Shown: one piece after another, positions 43,116 to 50,743 of the stretch
Position numbering within the stretch: the stretch's first letter is position 1
Layout: every line of letters starts with the position of its first letter
Source: RBG-16-66-20 sp049651845
GTDB lineage: Bacteria; Pseudomonadota; Gammaproteobacteria; Burkholderiales; SG8-39
NCBI GenBank assembly: GCA_049651845.1
Contig: JBASCW010000062.1
Coordinates: 1 to 53,751 of the forward strand
Reading direction: 5' to 3'
DNA: 53,751 bases
Notes under the pieces: generated by a model
Databases searched by the model: none
What the model was told of the DNA's origin: nothing
What the model saw: the letters and a program-made list of their open reading frames with translations, nothing else
Made by a program: the position numbers and the translations under genes

Positions 43116-43717
43116 GTCTTCTTCGCACCGAGCCGCGGCTCGGCGCCGCGCACCAGCCTGACGACATTTTCGCGATGGCGCCAGATGACTAACAGCGCGA
43201 TGGCCAGCACTGCGAAACTCACAGGTTTTTCTTGAAATAGAAAGAATGACCAAAACGCGGCAAACGCGGCCGAAACGATCGAAGCAAGCGACACGATTCG
43301 AAAGAACACGATGATGATCCCGAAGGTGGCGAGCGCACCCAGGCCCAGCCACGGATGGAGCGCGAGCAGCACGCCCGCGGCGGTCGCCACGCCCTTGCCG
43401 CCCTTGAAGCCGTGGAACGCCGGGTAGAGGTGCCCGAGCAGCGCCATCGCGCCCGCGATCGGCGCGTCGTAGCCGGCGACCGCGGGTTCCCCGGTGTAGA
43501 GGACGGTGAGCGCGACCGCGAGCGCGCCCTTGCCGGTATCGCCGATCAGCGTGAGCGCGGCGGCGAGCTTGCTGCCGGTGCGCAGCACGTTGGTCGCGCC
43601 CGGATTCTTCGAGCCGTAGCCGCGCGGATCGGGCAATCCCATCGCCTTGCTGACCAGCACGGCGAAGGAGATCGAGCCGAGCGCGTAGGCGGCGAGCGCA
43701 ATCAGCAGCGTCTGCAT
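43112..43717 (-). CDS. plsY: Acyl-phosphate:glycerol-3-phosphate acyltransferase
   Basis: PlsY is a small inner-membrane enzyme that acylates glycerol-3-phosphate with acyl-phosphate, the first step of phospholipid synthesis. The 201-residue protein has about five membrane helices and the three cytoplasmic motifs: YGSKNPGATNVLRTG, GHLYPAFHGFKGGKGVATAAG, and the third loop near its C-terminal helices. The start AYALGSISFAVLVSK is typical. TAGAAT on this strand ends 9 nt before the ATG. It is divergent from folB with only 27 nt between the two start codons. Confidence 0.96.
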   Translation of the reverse strand: MQTLLIALAAYALGSISFAVLVSKAMGLPDPRGYGSKNPGATNVLRTGSKLAAALTLIGDTGKGALAVALTVLYTGEPAVAGYDAPIAGAMALLGHLYPAFHGFKGGKGVATAAGVLLALHPWLGLGALATFGIIIVFFRIVSLASIVSAAFAAFWSFFLFQEKPVSFAVLAIALLVIWRHRENVVRLVRGAEPRLGAKKT

Positions 43718-43726
43718 AGGCCCCGG

Positions 43727-43736
43727 ATTCTATAAT
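43727..43736. promoter_or_regulatory. Shared divergent -10 of plsY and folB
   Basis: Within the 27-nt gap, TAGAAT (43727-43732, minus) and TATAAT (43731-43736, plus) overlap. They end 9 and 8 nt before the plsY and folB start codons. Neither gene has a Shine-Dalgarno sequence in the remaining space. Confidence 0.6.
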
Positions 43737-43744
43737 CTGCGGGC

Positions 43745-44110
43745 ATGGACACCATCCTGATCCGCGACCTGCGCGTCGACGTGCTGATCGGCATCCACAA
43801 GCGCGAGCGCTTCGTGCCGCAGAGCGTCTCCATCGACCTGGAGATCGGCATCCCGGGCGCGAAGGTGTTCGCCTCCGACAAGGTCGCCGACACCATCGAC
43901 TACGAGCAGGTCGCGCAACGCATCAAGGCGCTCGGCGCCTCGCAGCATTTCCGGCTCGTCGAGACTCTCGCCGACCGCATCGCGAAGCTCCTGATGGAAG
44001 ACTTCAAGGCGCCCTGGGTGAAGGTCAACGTCTCGAAGATCGGCATCCTGCCGAACGCGAAGTTCGTGGGCGTCTCAATCCAGCGCGGCGTCGACAAGCA
44101 CCGGGGCTAG
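43745..44110 (+). CDS. folB: Dihydroneopterin aldolase
   Basis: FolB cleaves 7,8-dihydroneopterin to 6-hydroxymethyl-dihydropterin and glycolaldehyde in folate synthesis. The 121-residue protein has the family pattern: TILIRDLRVDVLIGIHKRER at the start, DTIDYEQVAQRIKAL, FRLVETLADRIAKLLM with the conserved glutamate, and VKVNVSKIGILPNAKFVGV. TATAAT ends 8 nt before the ATG, leaving no room for a ribosome-binding site, so the transcript should be leaderless. Its last 36 nt overlap the 3' end of ybaK on the opposite strand. Confidence 0.95.
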   Translation: MDTILIRDLRVDVLIGIHKRERFVPQSVSIDLEIGIPGAKVFASDKVADTIDYEQVAQRIKALGASQHFRLVETLADRIAKLLMEDFKAPWVKVNVSKIGILPNAKFVGVSIQRGVDKHRG

Positions 44111-44545
44111 CGTCCGGGAAATTTCCGCCGGCGCGATGCCAACCAGGAACCCGCGCCTGCCGCCGTTGATGTAGATCTTCGGCAGCTCGAGCACCGAGCG
44201 CTCCAGGTAGATCGGCATCTTCTTCCTGGTGCCGAACGGCGAAGTGCCGCCCACCTGGTAGCCCGAATGCCGCTGCGCGACCTCGGGCTTGCAGGGCTCG
44301 ATGCGCTTCCTGCCCGCCTGGCGCGCGAGGTTCTTGGTGGAGACCTTCTTGTCGCCGTGCATGAGCACGATGAGCGGCCTGGCGTCCTCGTCCTGCATCA
44401 CCAGCGTCTTCACCACGTGGTGCTCGTCGACGCCGAGCGAGGACGCCGACACTTCGGTGCCGCCGCGCTCCACGTACTGGTACGCGTGCTCCGTATAGGC
44501 GACCTGGTGCGCCTTGAGGAACATCGTCGCCGGGGTATCCGCCAT
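44075..44545 (-). CDS. ybaK: YbaK-type Cys-tRNA(Pro) deacylase
   Basis: YbaK hydrolyses cysteine wrongly attached to tRNA-Pro, a trans-editing role next to prolyl-tRNA synthetase. The 156-residue protein shows VVKTLVMQDEDARPLIVLMHGDKKVSTKNLARQAGRKRI with the conserved lysine, GYQVGGTSPFGTRKKMPIYLE, and the INGGRRGFLVGI C-terminal motif. The ATG at 44545 lies 5 nt after the xerD stop, so it ends the ldh-ogt-xerD-ybaK operon. Its tail is antisense to folB. Confidence 0.93.
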   Translation of the reverse strand: MADTPATMFLKAHQVAYTEHAYQYVERGGTEVSASSLGVDEHHVVKTLVMQDEDARPLIVLMHGDKKVSTKNLARQAGRKRIEPCKPEVAQRHSGYQVGGTSPFGTRKKMPIYLERSVLELPKIYINGGRRGFLVGIAPAEISRTLAPVLVDAALD

Positions 44546-44550
44546 GAAGG

Positions 44551-45432
44551 TCAGCCCCGCGGATGATGTTTCGCGTGCAACGCCTTCAGCCTTTCCCGCG
44601 CCACATGGGTGTAGATCTGCGTCGTCGAAATGTCGGCGTGGCCGAGCAGCATCTGCACCACGCGCAGGTCCGCGCCGTGGTTGATGAGGTGCGTGGCGAA
44701 GGCATGGCGCAGCACGTGCGGCGAGAGCGGCTTGCCCGGCACCGCGCGGCGGCCGTAGCGCTTGAGGTTCAGCCAGAACGCCTGCCGCGTCATGCCCGAG
44801 CCGCGGGCCGTGAGGAACAGACAGTCCGATGATTTCTTCTTCAGCAGGGAGGGTCTGGCATCCTTCAGGTAACGGCGAACCCAGTCGACCGCTTCCTCGC
44901 CCAGCGGCACGAGGCGCTCCTTCGAGCCCTTGCCGAGGATGCGCAGTACACCGGCCTCCAGGTTGACTTCGAACGCCTTCACGCTTACGAGCTCGGATAC
45001 GCGCAGCCCCGCGGCATAGAGCACTTCGAACATCGCGCGGTCGCGCAGGCCGAGCGGTATCCGGACGTCCGGCGCGGCGAGCAGCGCCTCGACGTCGGCC
45101 TCCGACAGCGTCTTCGGGAAGCGCGGCGCGCGCTTGGGTGGATCGAGCCTGAGCGTCGGATCGGCCTTGATCTTGCGCTCGCGCAAGCACCAGCCGTAGA
45201 AGCGCTTCAGGCTGGAGAGCATGCGCGCGGCGCTGGAGCTGCGTCCGCGGCGTGCGGCGAGGAACGTATACAGGTCTTCTTCGCCTGCCTTTGTTAAGGA
45301 TTTCTTGTCCAAGAACAGAGAAAACTGCGCCAGATCCCTTCGATAGGACGTTAGCGTGTTCTTCGACAGGCCGTCCTCCAGCCACAGTGCGTCGGCGAAG
45401 GCGTCGAGCAGCGCGGCGGAATCCGGCGTCAA
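44551..45432 (-). CDS. xerD: Tyrosine recombinase XerD
   Basis: XerD acts with XerC at dif to resolve chromosome dimers at the division septum. The 293-residue protein has the N-terminal SAM-like core-binding domain (FADALWLEDGLSKNTLTSYRRDLAQF). The catalytic domain has Arg in AAGLRVSELVSVK, His-x-x-Arg in LSPHVLRHAFATHL, His in LLGHADISTTQIYTH and the nucleophilic Tyr in QIYTHV. The TTG at 45432 overlaps the ogt stop as TTGA. It starts the protein at the family length, and no ATG is available. Confidence 0.93.
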   Translation of the reverse strand: MTPDSAALLDAFADALWLEDGLSKNTLTSYRRDLAQFSLFLDKKSLTKAGEEDLYTFLAARRGRSSSAARMLSSLKRFYGWCLRERKIKADPTLRLDPPKRAPRFPKTLSEADVEALLAAPDVRIPLGLRDRAMFEVLYAAGLRVSELVSVKAFEVNLEAGVLRILGKGSKERLVPLGEEAVDWVRRYLKDARPSLLKKKSSDCLFLTARGSGMTRQAFWLNLKRYGRRAVPGKPLSPHVLRHAFATHLINHGADLRVVQMLLGHADISTTQIYTHVARERLKALHAKHHPRG

Positions 45433-45926
45433 GGCCTGAGGACGAACTCGTCGGCGCGCGCCTCGTGCATCAGCAGCCAGCGCTTGGCCTCGATCAGGAA
45501 GCCCTCGGTGGTGTGCGAGAAGCCGCCGATGCCATCGGCGGCGACCACGCGGTGGCAGGGGATCACGATCGGCAGCCGGTTGTCGCCGCAGGCCTGGCCG
45601 ACGGCGCGCGCGGATTCGAAATCCTCGCCGCCCAGCTTCCTCGCCAGCTCGCCGTAGGTCAGCGTGCGGCCGCGCGGAATGTCGCGGAGCGCCGCCCACA
45701 GGCGGCGCTGGAACTCGGTGCCCTCGACGAGCAGCGGCAGGTCGAACTTGGCGTCCGGGTCTTCCCGGTAGCGCTCGAGCTGGCGCAGCGCGCGCTCTGC
45801 GAGCGGGTTCTCGGGCGCCTGCTCCCGCGCGGCCGGCGGCAGGTAGCGGATGCCGCACACCTGCTCGCCGCGCGTGGCGACCGCGACCTTCATCTTCGGG
45901 AACGCGATGACCGCCTGCCAGCGCAT
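45429..45926 (-). CDS. ogt: Methylated-DNA--protein-cysteine methyltransferase
   Basis: This suicide enzyme removes O6-alkyl groups from guanine by transfer to its own cysteine. The 165-residue protein has the active-site IPCHRVVAADG, the preceding RAVGQACGDNRLPIV and the helix-turn-helix region IPRGRTLTYGELARKLG. It is a stand-alone Ogt-like form without an Ada domain. The ATG at 45926 is one option; an ATG 11 codons later (MKVAVATRG) is also plausible. The gene lies between the LDH2-type dehydrogenase and xerD, and overlaps xerD by 4 nt. Confidence 0.92.
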   Translation of the reverse strand: MRWQAVIAFPKMKVAVATRGEQVCGIRYLPPAAREQAPENPLAERALRQLERYREDPDAKFDLPLLVEGTEFQRRLWAALRDIPRGRTLTYGELARKLGGEDFESARAVGQACGDNRLPIVIPCHRVVAADGIGGFSHTTEGFLIEAKRWLLMHEARADEFVLRP

Positions 45927-45937
45927 GATGGATGGAT

Positions 45938-46942
45938 TCAGCCGGCCGCCAGCCGTTCGATCTTCGCGAGAAGGTCGTCGGCGATCTCGATGCCTTCGGC
46001 GCGCAGCTTGCGCTCGGAGGCGAAGCGCCGCGCACCGGGCAGGCGCACGCCCTCGTCCCTGAGCATCGTCGTGACGACGGTCTCCACGCGCTCGAAGTAG
46101 CGCTCGCGCCCGGCGAGCGCGCCGGGATCGATGGCGAGGAAGGCGTGGCCGATCTTCGGCTTGTTGCCCTTGTCCGAGAAGAACGAATCGGCCTCGGGAC
46201 CGATCGACGAGCCGGTAAGCGCGGCGCAGATCAGCTCGAACGAGAGCGCCAGCATCGCGCCCTTCGCGCCGCCGATCGGGAACAGGCTGCCGTGCTCGAT
46301 CGCCTCCTTGGGGTCGGTCGTCGGCTTGCCGTTGCGATCGAGCGCCCAGCCCTCGGGAATCTTCTCGCCCTTCTGCATCGCCATCATGATCTTGCCGCGC
46401 ACCACGGTGGTGAGCGCAAGATCGATCACCAGCGGATCGCCGCTCTGCCTTGGAAAAGCGAACGCCACCGGATCGGTGCCGAACAGCGCCTTCCTGCCGC
46501 CCCAGGCGGGGATCGCGGCGGGCGAATTCGTCAACGCCACGCCGACCATGCCCGCGGCCGCCACCGGCAGAAGATGCACGCCGAGCACGCCGACATGCGC
46601 GCTGTTGGTGATGCCCGCAAAGGCGATGCCGTTGCGCCGCGCGCGCTGGATCACCTCCTCGATCGCCCAGGCGGCGGACTCGTAGGGCAGGCCGTCGCGG
46701 TTGTCGATGAGGCAGACTGCGGCGCGGTCCGCGATCATCTTCGGCCGCGCCGCGCCGTCGGCGCGGCCGTTCGTCAGGAAACCGCAATAGAAGGGCACGC
46801 GCGACATGCCGTGCGTGGGCAGGCCGTGCTCCTCGGCGCGTACCAGGTGCCGCGCGGCCGCTTCCGCCATCACCGGATTGGCGCCCGCCTTTTCGAGCGC
46901 GCTGCGCGCAAGGCGCAGCAATTCTTCCGGCTTTTTCTTCAT
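45938..46942 (-). CDS. Malate/L-lactate/ureidoglycolate dehydrogenase family (LDH2) oxidoreductase
   Basis: The 334-residue enzyme belongs to the LDH2/MDH2 family of NAD(P)-dependent 2-hydroxyacid dehydrogenases, distinct from the common LDH. Family marks are HLVRAEEHGLPTHGMSRVPFY with the catalytic histidine, GITNSAHVGVLGVHLLPVAAAGMVGVALTNSPA, and GGRKALFGTDPVAFAFPR. The substrate (malate, lactate, sulfolactate or ureidoglycolate) cannot be set from motifs alone. TAGAAT ends 7 nt before the ATG and no Shine-Dalgarno is present. It heads the ogt-xerD-ybaK operon and is divergent from the dienelactone hydrolase gene. Confidence 0.9.
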   Translation of the reverse strand: MKKKPEELLRLARSALEKAGANPVMAEAAARHLVRAEEHGLPTHGMSRVPFYCGFLTNGRADGAARPKMIADRAAVCLIDNRDGLPYESAAWAIEEVIQRARRNGIAFAGITNSAHVGVLGVHLLPVAAAGMVGVALTNSPAAIPAWGGRKALFGTDPVAFAFPRQSGDPLVIDLALTTVVRGKIMMAMQKGEKIPEGWALDRNGKPTTDPKEAIEHGSLFPIGGAKGAMLALSFELICAALTGSSIGPEADSFFSDKGNKPKIGHAFLAIDPGALAGRERYFERVETVVTTMLRDEGVRLPGARRFASERKLRAEGIEIADDLLAKIERLAAG

Positions 46943-46949
46943 AATATTG

Positions 46950-46955
46950 ATTCTA
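46950..46955 (-). promoter_or_regulatory. -10 element of the LDH2-type dehydrogenase gene
   Basis: TAGAAT on the minus strand is 7 nt from the ATG at 46942. The divergent hydrolase gene uses a normal GGAGG ribosome-binding site in the same 27-nt gap, so the two neighbours differ in initiation mode. Confidence 0.5.
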
Positions 46956-46969
46956 AGGGAGGAGCATGC

Positions 46970-47641
46970 ATGGGCAAATTCATCGAGCTCAGGGCCGCCG
47001 ACGGACACAAGCTCGCGGCCTATGCCTCGGAGCCGTCGGGCAAGGCGCGCGGCGGCGTGGTCGTGATCCCGGAGATCTTCGGCGTCAACAGCCACCTCCA
47101 GCAGACCGCCGACGGCTTCGCCGCCGACGGCTACCTCGCGGTGTCGCCAGCGATGTTCGACCGCGTGCAGCGCAACTACGACACCGGCTATTCGCAGCCC
47201 GAGATCGAAGCGGGCCGCGCGATCATGCAGAAGCTCGACTGGAAGCAGGCGATCCTCGACGTCGAGGCGGCCGTGAACGAAGCCAAGCGCGCGGGCAAGG
47301 TCGGCATCGTCGGCTACTGCTTCGGCGGCACGGTAACCTGGGTCGCCGCGGCGCAGGCCCGCGGCCTCGCCTGCGCGGTGCCCTACTACGGCGGCGGCAT
47401 GCCCGGCTTCATCGGTGAGAAGCCCAAAGTGCCCACGATGTGCCATTTCGGCGAGCTCGACCAGTCGCCCACGCTGGCGCAAGCGAAGGAGATCGCCGCG
47501 AAGCACCCGGAGATCACCGCGCATTTCTATGCCGGTGCCGGCCACGGCTTCAACTGCGACCAGCGCGGTTCCTGGAACCCGGAGGCCGCCAAGCTGGCGC
47601 GCAGCCGGACAATTGACTTTTTCAGAAAACACTTGGGCTAG
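46970..47641 (+). CDS. Dienelactone hydrolase family protein
   Basis: The 223-residue protein has an alpha/beta-hydrolase fold of the dienelactone hydrolase family. The nucleophile is a cysteine in VGIVGYCFGGTVTWVAAA. The aspartate and histidine are in HFGELDQSPTLAQA and FYAGAGHGFNCDQRGS. True dienelactone hydrolases act in chlorocatechol breakdown, but no other gene of that pathway is near, so the natural substrate is open. GGAGG lies before the ATG at 46970, which is preferred over other nearby starts. Confidence 0.9.
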   Translation: MGKFIELRAADGHKLAAYASEPSGKARGGVVVIPEIFGVNSHLQQTADGFAADGYLAVSPAMFDRVQRNYDTGYSQPEIEAGRAIMQKLDWKQAILDVEAAVNEAKRAGKVGIVGYCFGGTVTWVAAAQARGLACAVPYYGGGMPGFIGEKPKVPTMCHFGELDQSPTLAQAKEIAAKHPEITAHFYAGAGHGFNCDQRGSWNPEAAKLARSRTIDFFRKHLG

Positions 47642-47669
47642 CCGAACGGAAATCTTCTAAGTTCGTTCA

Positions 47670-48689
47670 ATGAAACTTCAAAACCGCCAATATCGCCTCG
47701 CGGCGCGCCCGGTAGGCCTCGCGAAAGCGAGCGACTGGAACATGACCACCGAGCCCGTCGCCGAGCCGGGCGAGGGCCAGGTGCTGGTGAAGGTGCTGCA
47801 GCTTTCGCTCGACCCTGCGATGCGCGGCTGGATGAACGAGGGACGCAGCTACATCCCCCCGGTGGGCATCGGCGAGGTGATGCGCGCGGGCGGCATCGGC
47901 AAGGTCGTGTCGTCGAAGAGTCCGATGTTCGCCGCGGGCGATCTCGTCGCCGGCAGCTTCGGCGTCCAGGAGTACTGCCTGGTCGAGGACCTGAAGCGGG
48001 TGGGGCTCCACAAGATCGATCCGCGTATCGGCACGCTGGCGCAGTGGTTGAACGCGCTCGGCATGCCCGGCATGACCGCCTACTTCGGCCTGCTGGAAGT
48101 CGGCCAGCCGAAGGAAGGCGAGACGGTCGTGGTCTCGGGCGCCGCGGGCGCCGTCGGCCAGACCGTGGGCCAGATCGCGCGCATCGAGGGCTGCCGCGTG
48201 GTGGGCATCGCCGGCGGCAAGGCGAAGTGCGACTTCGTCGTCAAGGACCTCAAGTTCGACGCCTGCATCGACTACCGCCTGGGCAGCGTGCGCGAGGGCC
48301 TCAGGCAGCATTGCCCGAGGGGCGTGGACGTCTACTTCGACAACGTCGGCGGCGACATTCTCGACACCGTGCTCACGCGCATCAACCGCGGCGCGCGCAT
48401 CGTGATCTGCGGCGCGATTTCGCAGTACAACAACACCTCGCCGGTGAAGGGCCCGAGCAATTACCTGTCGCTGCTCGTCAACCGCGCGCGCATGCAGGGC
48501 ATGGTGGTGTTCGACTACGCCGACCGCTACGGCACGGCGATCAAGGACGTCGCGCAGTGGATGCAGGAAGGCAAACTCGTCTCGCGCGAGGACATCGTGC
48601 CGGGCATCGAGAACTTCCCCGCCACGCTGAACAAGCTCTTCAGCGGCGAGAACTTCGGCAAGCTCGTGCTGAAGGTCGCGGACGGATAG
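47670..48689 (+). CDS. NADPH-dependent oxidoreductase, CurA/leukotriene-B4 12-hydroxydehydrogenase type
   Basis: The 339-residue enzyme is a zinc-free medium-chain dehydrogenase/reductase. The family start QNRQYRLAARPVGLAKASDW is followed by LQLSLDPAMRGWMNEGRSY, the nucleotide-binding VVSGAAGAVGQTVGQIARIEGCRVVGIAGG and the DVYFDNVGGDILDTVL region. Relatives reduce the double bond of 2-alkenals, curcumin or quinones with NADPH. The exact substrate is unknown. It follows the hydrolase gene after 28 nt. A decayed secreted-protein gene begins 27 nt downstream. Confidence 0.92.
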   Translation: MKLQNRQYRLAARPVGLAKASDWNMTTEPVAEPGEGQVLVKVLQLSLDPAMRGWMNEGRSYIPPVGIGEVMRAGGIGKVVSSKSPMFAAGDLVAGSFGVQEYCLVEDLKRVGLHKIDPRIGTLAQWLNALGMPGMTAYFGLLEVGQPKEGETVVVSGAAGAVGQTVGQIARIEGCRVVGIAGGKAKCDFVVKDLKFDACIDYRLGSVREGLRQHCPRGVDVYFDNVGGDILDTVLTRINRGARIVICGAISQYNNTSPVKGPSNYLSLLVNRARMQGMVVFDYADRYGTAIKDVAQWMQEGKLVSREDIVPGIENFPATLNKLFSGENFGKLVLKVADG

Positions 48690-48716
48690 GAAAATACCAA
48701 CCAAAGGGAGAAAGAA

Positions 48717-48943
48717 ACGCGCATCCGGCTTTTTGCCGCCGTACTGGCCCTTGCCGCCGCCGCGGCAGACGCCCAGCAACCCGCGGCGCGGAAGAGCGTC
48801 CAGAACGGCGTCACCTAGAGGTTGCGGCACCCGACTTCACCGCGCCTTCATGGCCGTTCAAGGTCGTGCTCGACACGCATTCGCAGGAGCTTTCCGACGA
48901 TCTGGTCGCGACGGCAGTGCTCGTTGATTCATCGCCGCTCTAA
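48717..48943 (+). pseudogene. Decayed and truncated secreted-protein gene
   Basis: After AGGGAG with proper spacing comes ACG followed by codons for a signal peptide (RIRLFAAVLALAAAAADAQQ). The start looks mutated from ATG. The frame stops at TAG (48816-48818). A shifted frame then continues with EVAAPDFTAPSWPFKVVLDTHSQ and ELSDDLVATAVLVD, which resembles a small exported family whose members continue well beyond this point. The match ends near 48935, where unrelated DNA begins. The gene has therefore lost its start codon, suffered a frameshift and lost its 3' end. Confidence 0.75.
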
Positions 48944-48964
48944 AGGCTTCGATGTGACGGCCGT

Positions 48965-50641
48965 TCATTTTGCATCCAGTCTTTTCCGCAAAGCTCCCTT
49001 GTCGATCTTGCCGGTGCTGCCTTTGGGCAGGGCCGAAACGACGACGAACTCGTCGGGTAGCTGCCATTTGGCGAAATGGCCGGACAGGCAATGTCGCACT
49101 TCAGCGATAACCGCCTCCTCGTTGCGAATTGGCCCCTCTCCCCCAAGCGCAATGAAGGCCACGGGCCTCTCCTGCCATTTCGGGTCGGCTTTGCCGACGA
49201 CGGCGGTCTCGCGGATGTCGGGATGCTCCAGTATCCGGGCCTCAAGCGCCTGGCTGGAAATCCACTCGCCGCCCGACTTGATGAGGTCCTTGGCTCGATC
49301 CACGATCCGCACATAACCATGCTCGTCGATGGTGGCGATATCGCCGGTGCGCAGCCAGCGCCGTCCGCGAGCATCGACGGCAAACGCCTCGAGCGCCCCT
49401 GCTTCCTGCGACCGGTTGCCGGGCTGGTCGCCGTCGAAATAGCCATCGGCCGCCCACGGACTGCGGATCTGCAGTTCGCCGGGCGTCGTGCCATCATGAG
49501 GTGCCTCCTCGCCCGTCGCCGCGACCGTCCGCAGGTCGCAGCCGGGGATCGGCAGACCTTGGGCCGAGCGGGCGATTGTCGCCTCCACGTCATTCAGCAC
49601 CGACTTGCGCACGTTCACCAGGCCAAGCGGCGATATCTCGGTCATGCCCCAGCAATGGGTGACCTCGATGCCGAAATCGGCGAAGCCCGCGATGAGCGGT
49701 TCTCCGACCGCCGCGCCGCCCATCGGGATGCGCCTCAGCGTTCCAATGCGATCATGGGCGATGCTGCCACGGCGCAAGGCCTGGAGGAAGTCGAGCCAGA
49801 CCGTGGGAACGGCCGTTGCCATCGTGGCGCCGCTTGCCTGGATGAGCCCCGCCAGGCTCTCGGGATCGGTCTGCCGGCAAGGCAGCGCGAGCGAAGCCCC
49901 CGCCATAAGAGCGGCGTAGGGAAAACCCCAGGCATTGGCGTGGAACATCGGCACGACAGGCATGCACACGTCGCGTTCGCGCATGGCGATACCGTCCGCG
50001 AACAGACACGCCAAGGTATGGAGCGTCGCAGAGCGATGACTATAGACGACACCCTTGGGGGTGCCCGTGGTGCCGGACGTGTAGCAGAGGCCGGAAGGCA
50101 TTCTTTCGTCGAGCTCCGGCCAATCGAAACCGGCCTCGGCGGCGGCCAGAAAGTCTTCATAGCCGAACAGAGGCACTTCCAGTTCGGGAGCTGCTCCATC
50201 GCCGTCGGATGTCCGGTCGTTCATCACGACGATCTGGCGCAGGGTCGACGCGAGGTTCAACCCCCTCAGAGCGGTCATCAGTGAGCGGTCGACAAACAGC
50301 ACGCTGTCACCGGCATGGGCGAGCAGTGCTGCAATGGTGTCGCCGGGCAGCCGCGCATTGATGGTGTGCAGCACGGCCCCCATGCAGGGGACGGCGAGAT
50401 AGAGCTCGAGGTGATGCTGGGAGTTCCAGGCAAGCGTGGCAACCCGATCGCCTTGGCCAATGCCCAGGCTGCGCAGGGCAGCCGCAAGCCGGCCGCTTCT
50501 GTCGAGGACCTGTCCATAGGTCGCGGTTTCGATCGCCTCCGCGTAGCGCGTCGTCACACACTTGTCGCGATACAGCCTCTGCACGCGTTCGCGCACCAGA
50601 TTGAGCGTCAGTGGAACATCCTGCATGAGGCTTAGAATCAT
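48965..50641 (-). CDS. Acyl-CoA synthetase (AMP-forming), medium/long-chain type
   Basis: The 558-residue enzyme activates a carboxylic acid to its CoA thioester through an acyl-adenylate. The AMP-binding motif is LCYTSGTTGTPKGVVYSHRS. The second motif is CWGMTEISPLGLV. The hinge and C-terminal motifs are GRRWLRTGDIATIDEHGYVRIVDRAKDLIKSGGEW and the catalytic lysine in KGSTGKIDKGALRKRL. GGAGG precedes the ATG at 50641. It is divergent from an acyl-CoA dehydrogenase gene, so the two probably act in turn on one acid. Medium-chain or branched acids are likely substrates, but this is inference. GC and codon use are slightly lower than in core genes. Confidence 0.93.
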   Translation of the reverse strand: MILSLMQDVPLTLNLVRERVQRLYRDKCVTTRYAEAIETATYGQVLDRSGRLAAALRSLGIGQGDRVATLAWNSQHHLELYLAVPCMGAVLHTINARLPGDTIAALLAHAGDSVLFVDRSLMTALRGLNLASTLRQIVVMNDRTSDGDGAAPELEVPLFGYEDFLAAAEAGFDWPELDERMPSGLCYTSGTTGTPKGVVYSHRSATLHTLACLFADGIAMRERDVCMPVVPMFHANAWGFPYAALMAGASLALPCRQTDPESLAGLIQASGATMATAVPTVWLDFLQALRRGSIAHDRIGTLRRIPMGGAAVGEPLIAGFADFGIEVTHCWGMTEISPLGLVNVRKSVLNDVEATIARSAQGLPIPGCDLRTVAATGEEAPHDGTTPGELQIRSPWAADGYFDGDQPGNRSQEAGALEAFAVDARGRRWLRTGDIATIDEHGYVRIVDRAKDLIKSGGEWISSQALEARILEHPDIRETAVVGKADPKWQERPVAFIALGGEGPIRNEEAVIAEVRHCLSGHFAKWQLPDEFVVVSALPKGSTGKIDKGALRKRLDAK

Positions 50642-50715
50642 TCGACCTCCGATGGCGCTGCCTGACGAGGCACAGCGCGCAGCTTGACAGCCGGGGACGA
50701 GGCCCGCGACAATAC

Positions 50716-50730
50716 TCGAATAATATTCGA
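50716..50730. promoter_or_regulatory. Palindrome between the divergent acyl-CoA genes
   Basis: TCGAATA-A-TATTCGA is a perfect 15-bp palindrome, AT-rich, and lies 14 nt before the dehydrogenase ATG. It is a good candidate operator for the TetR-type regulator encoded at 52274-52975. Confidence 0.6.
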
Positions 50731-50743
50731 CTTTTTAGGTTGC

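Noticed and set aside
50684..50743. A TTG start giving a 411-residue acyl-CoA dehydrogenase.
   Set aside because: The extra 20 residues have no family support and would run through the palindrome that looks like an operator.
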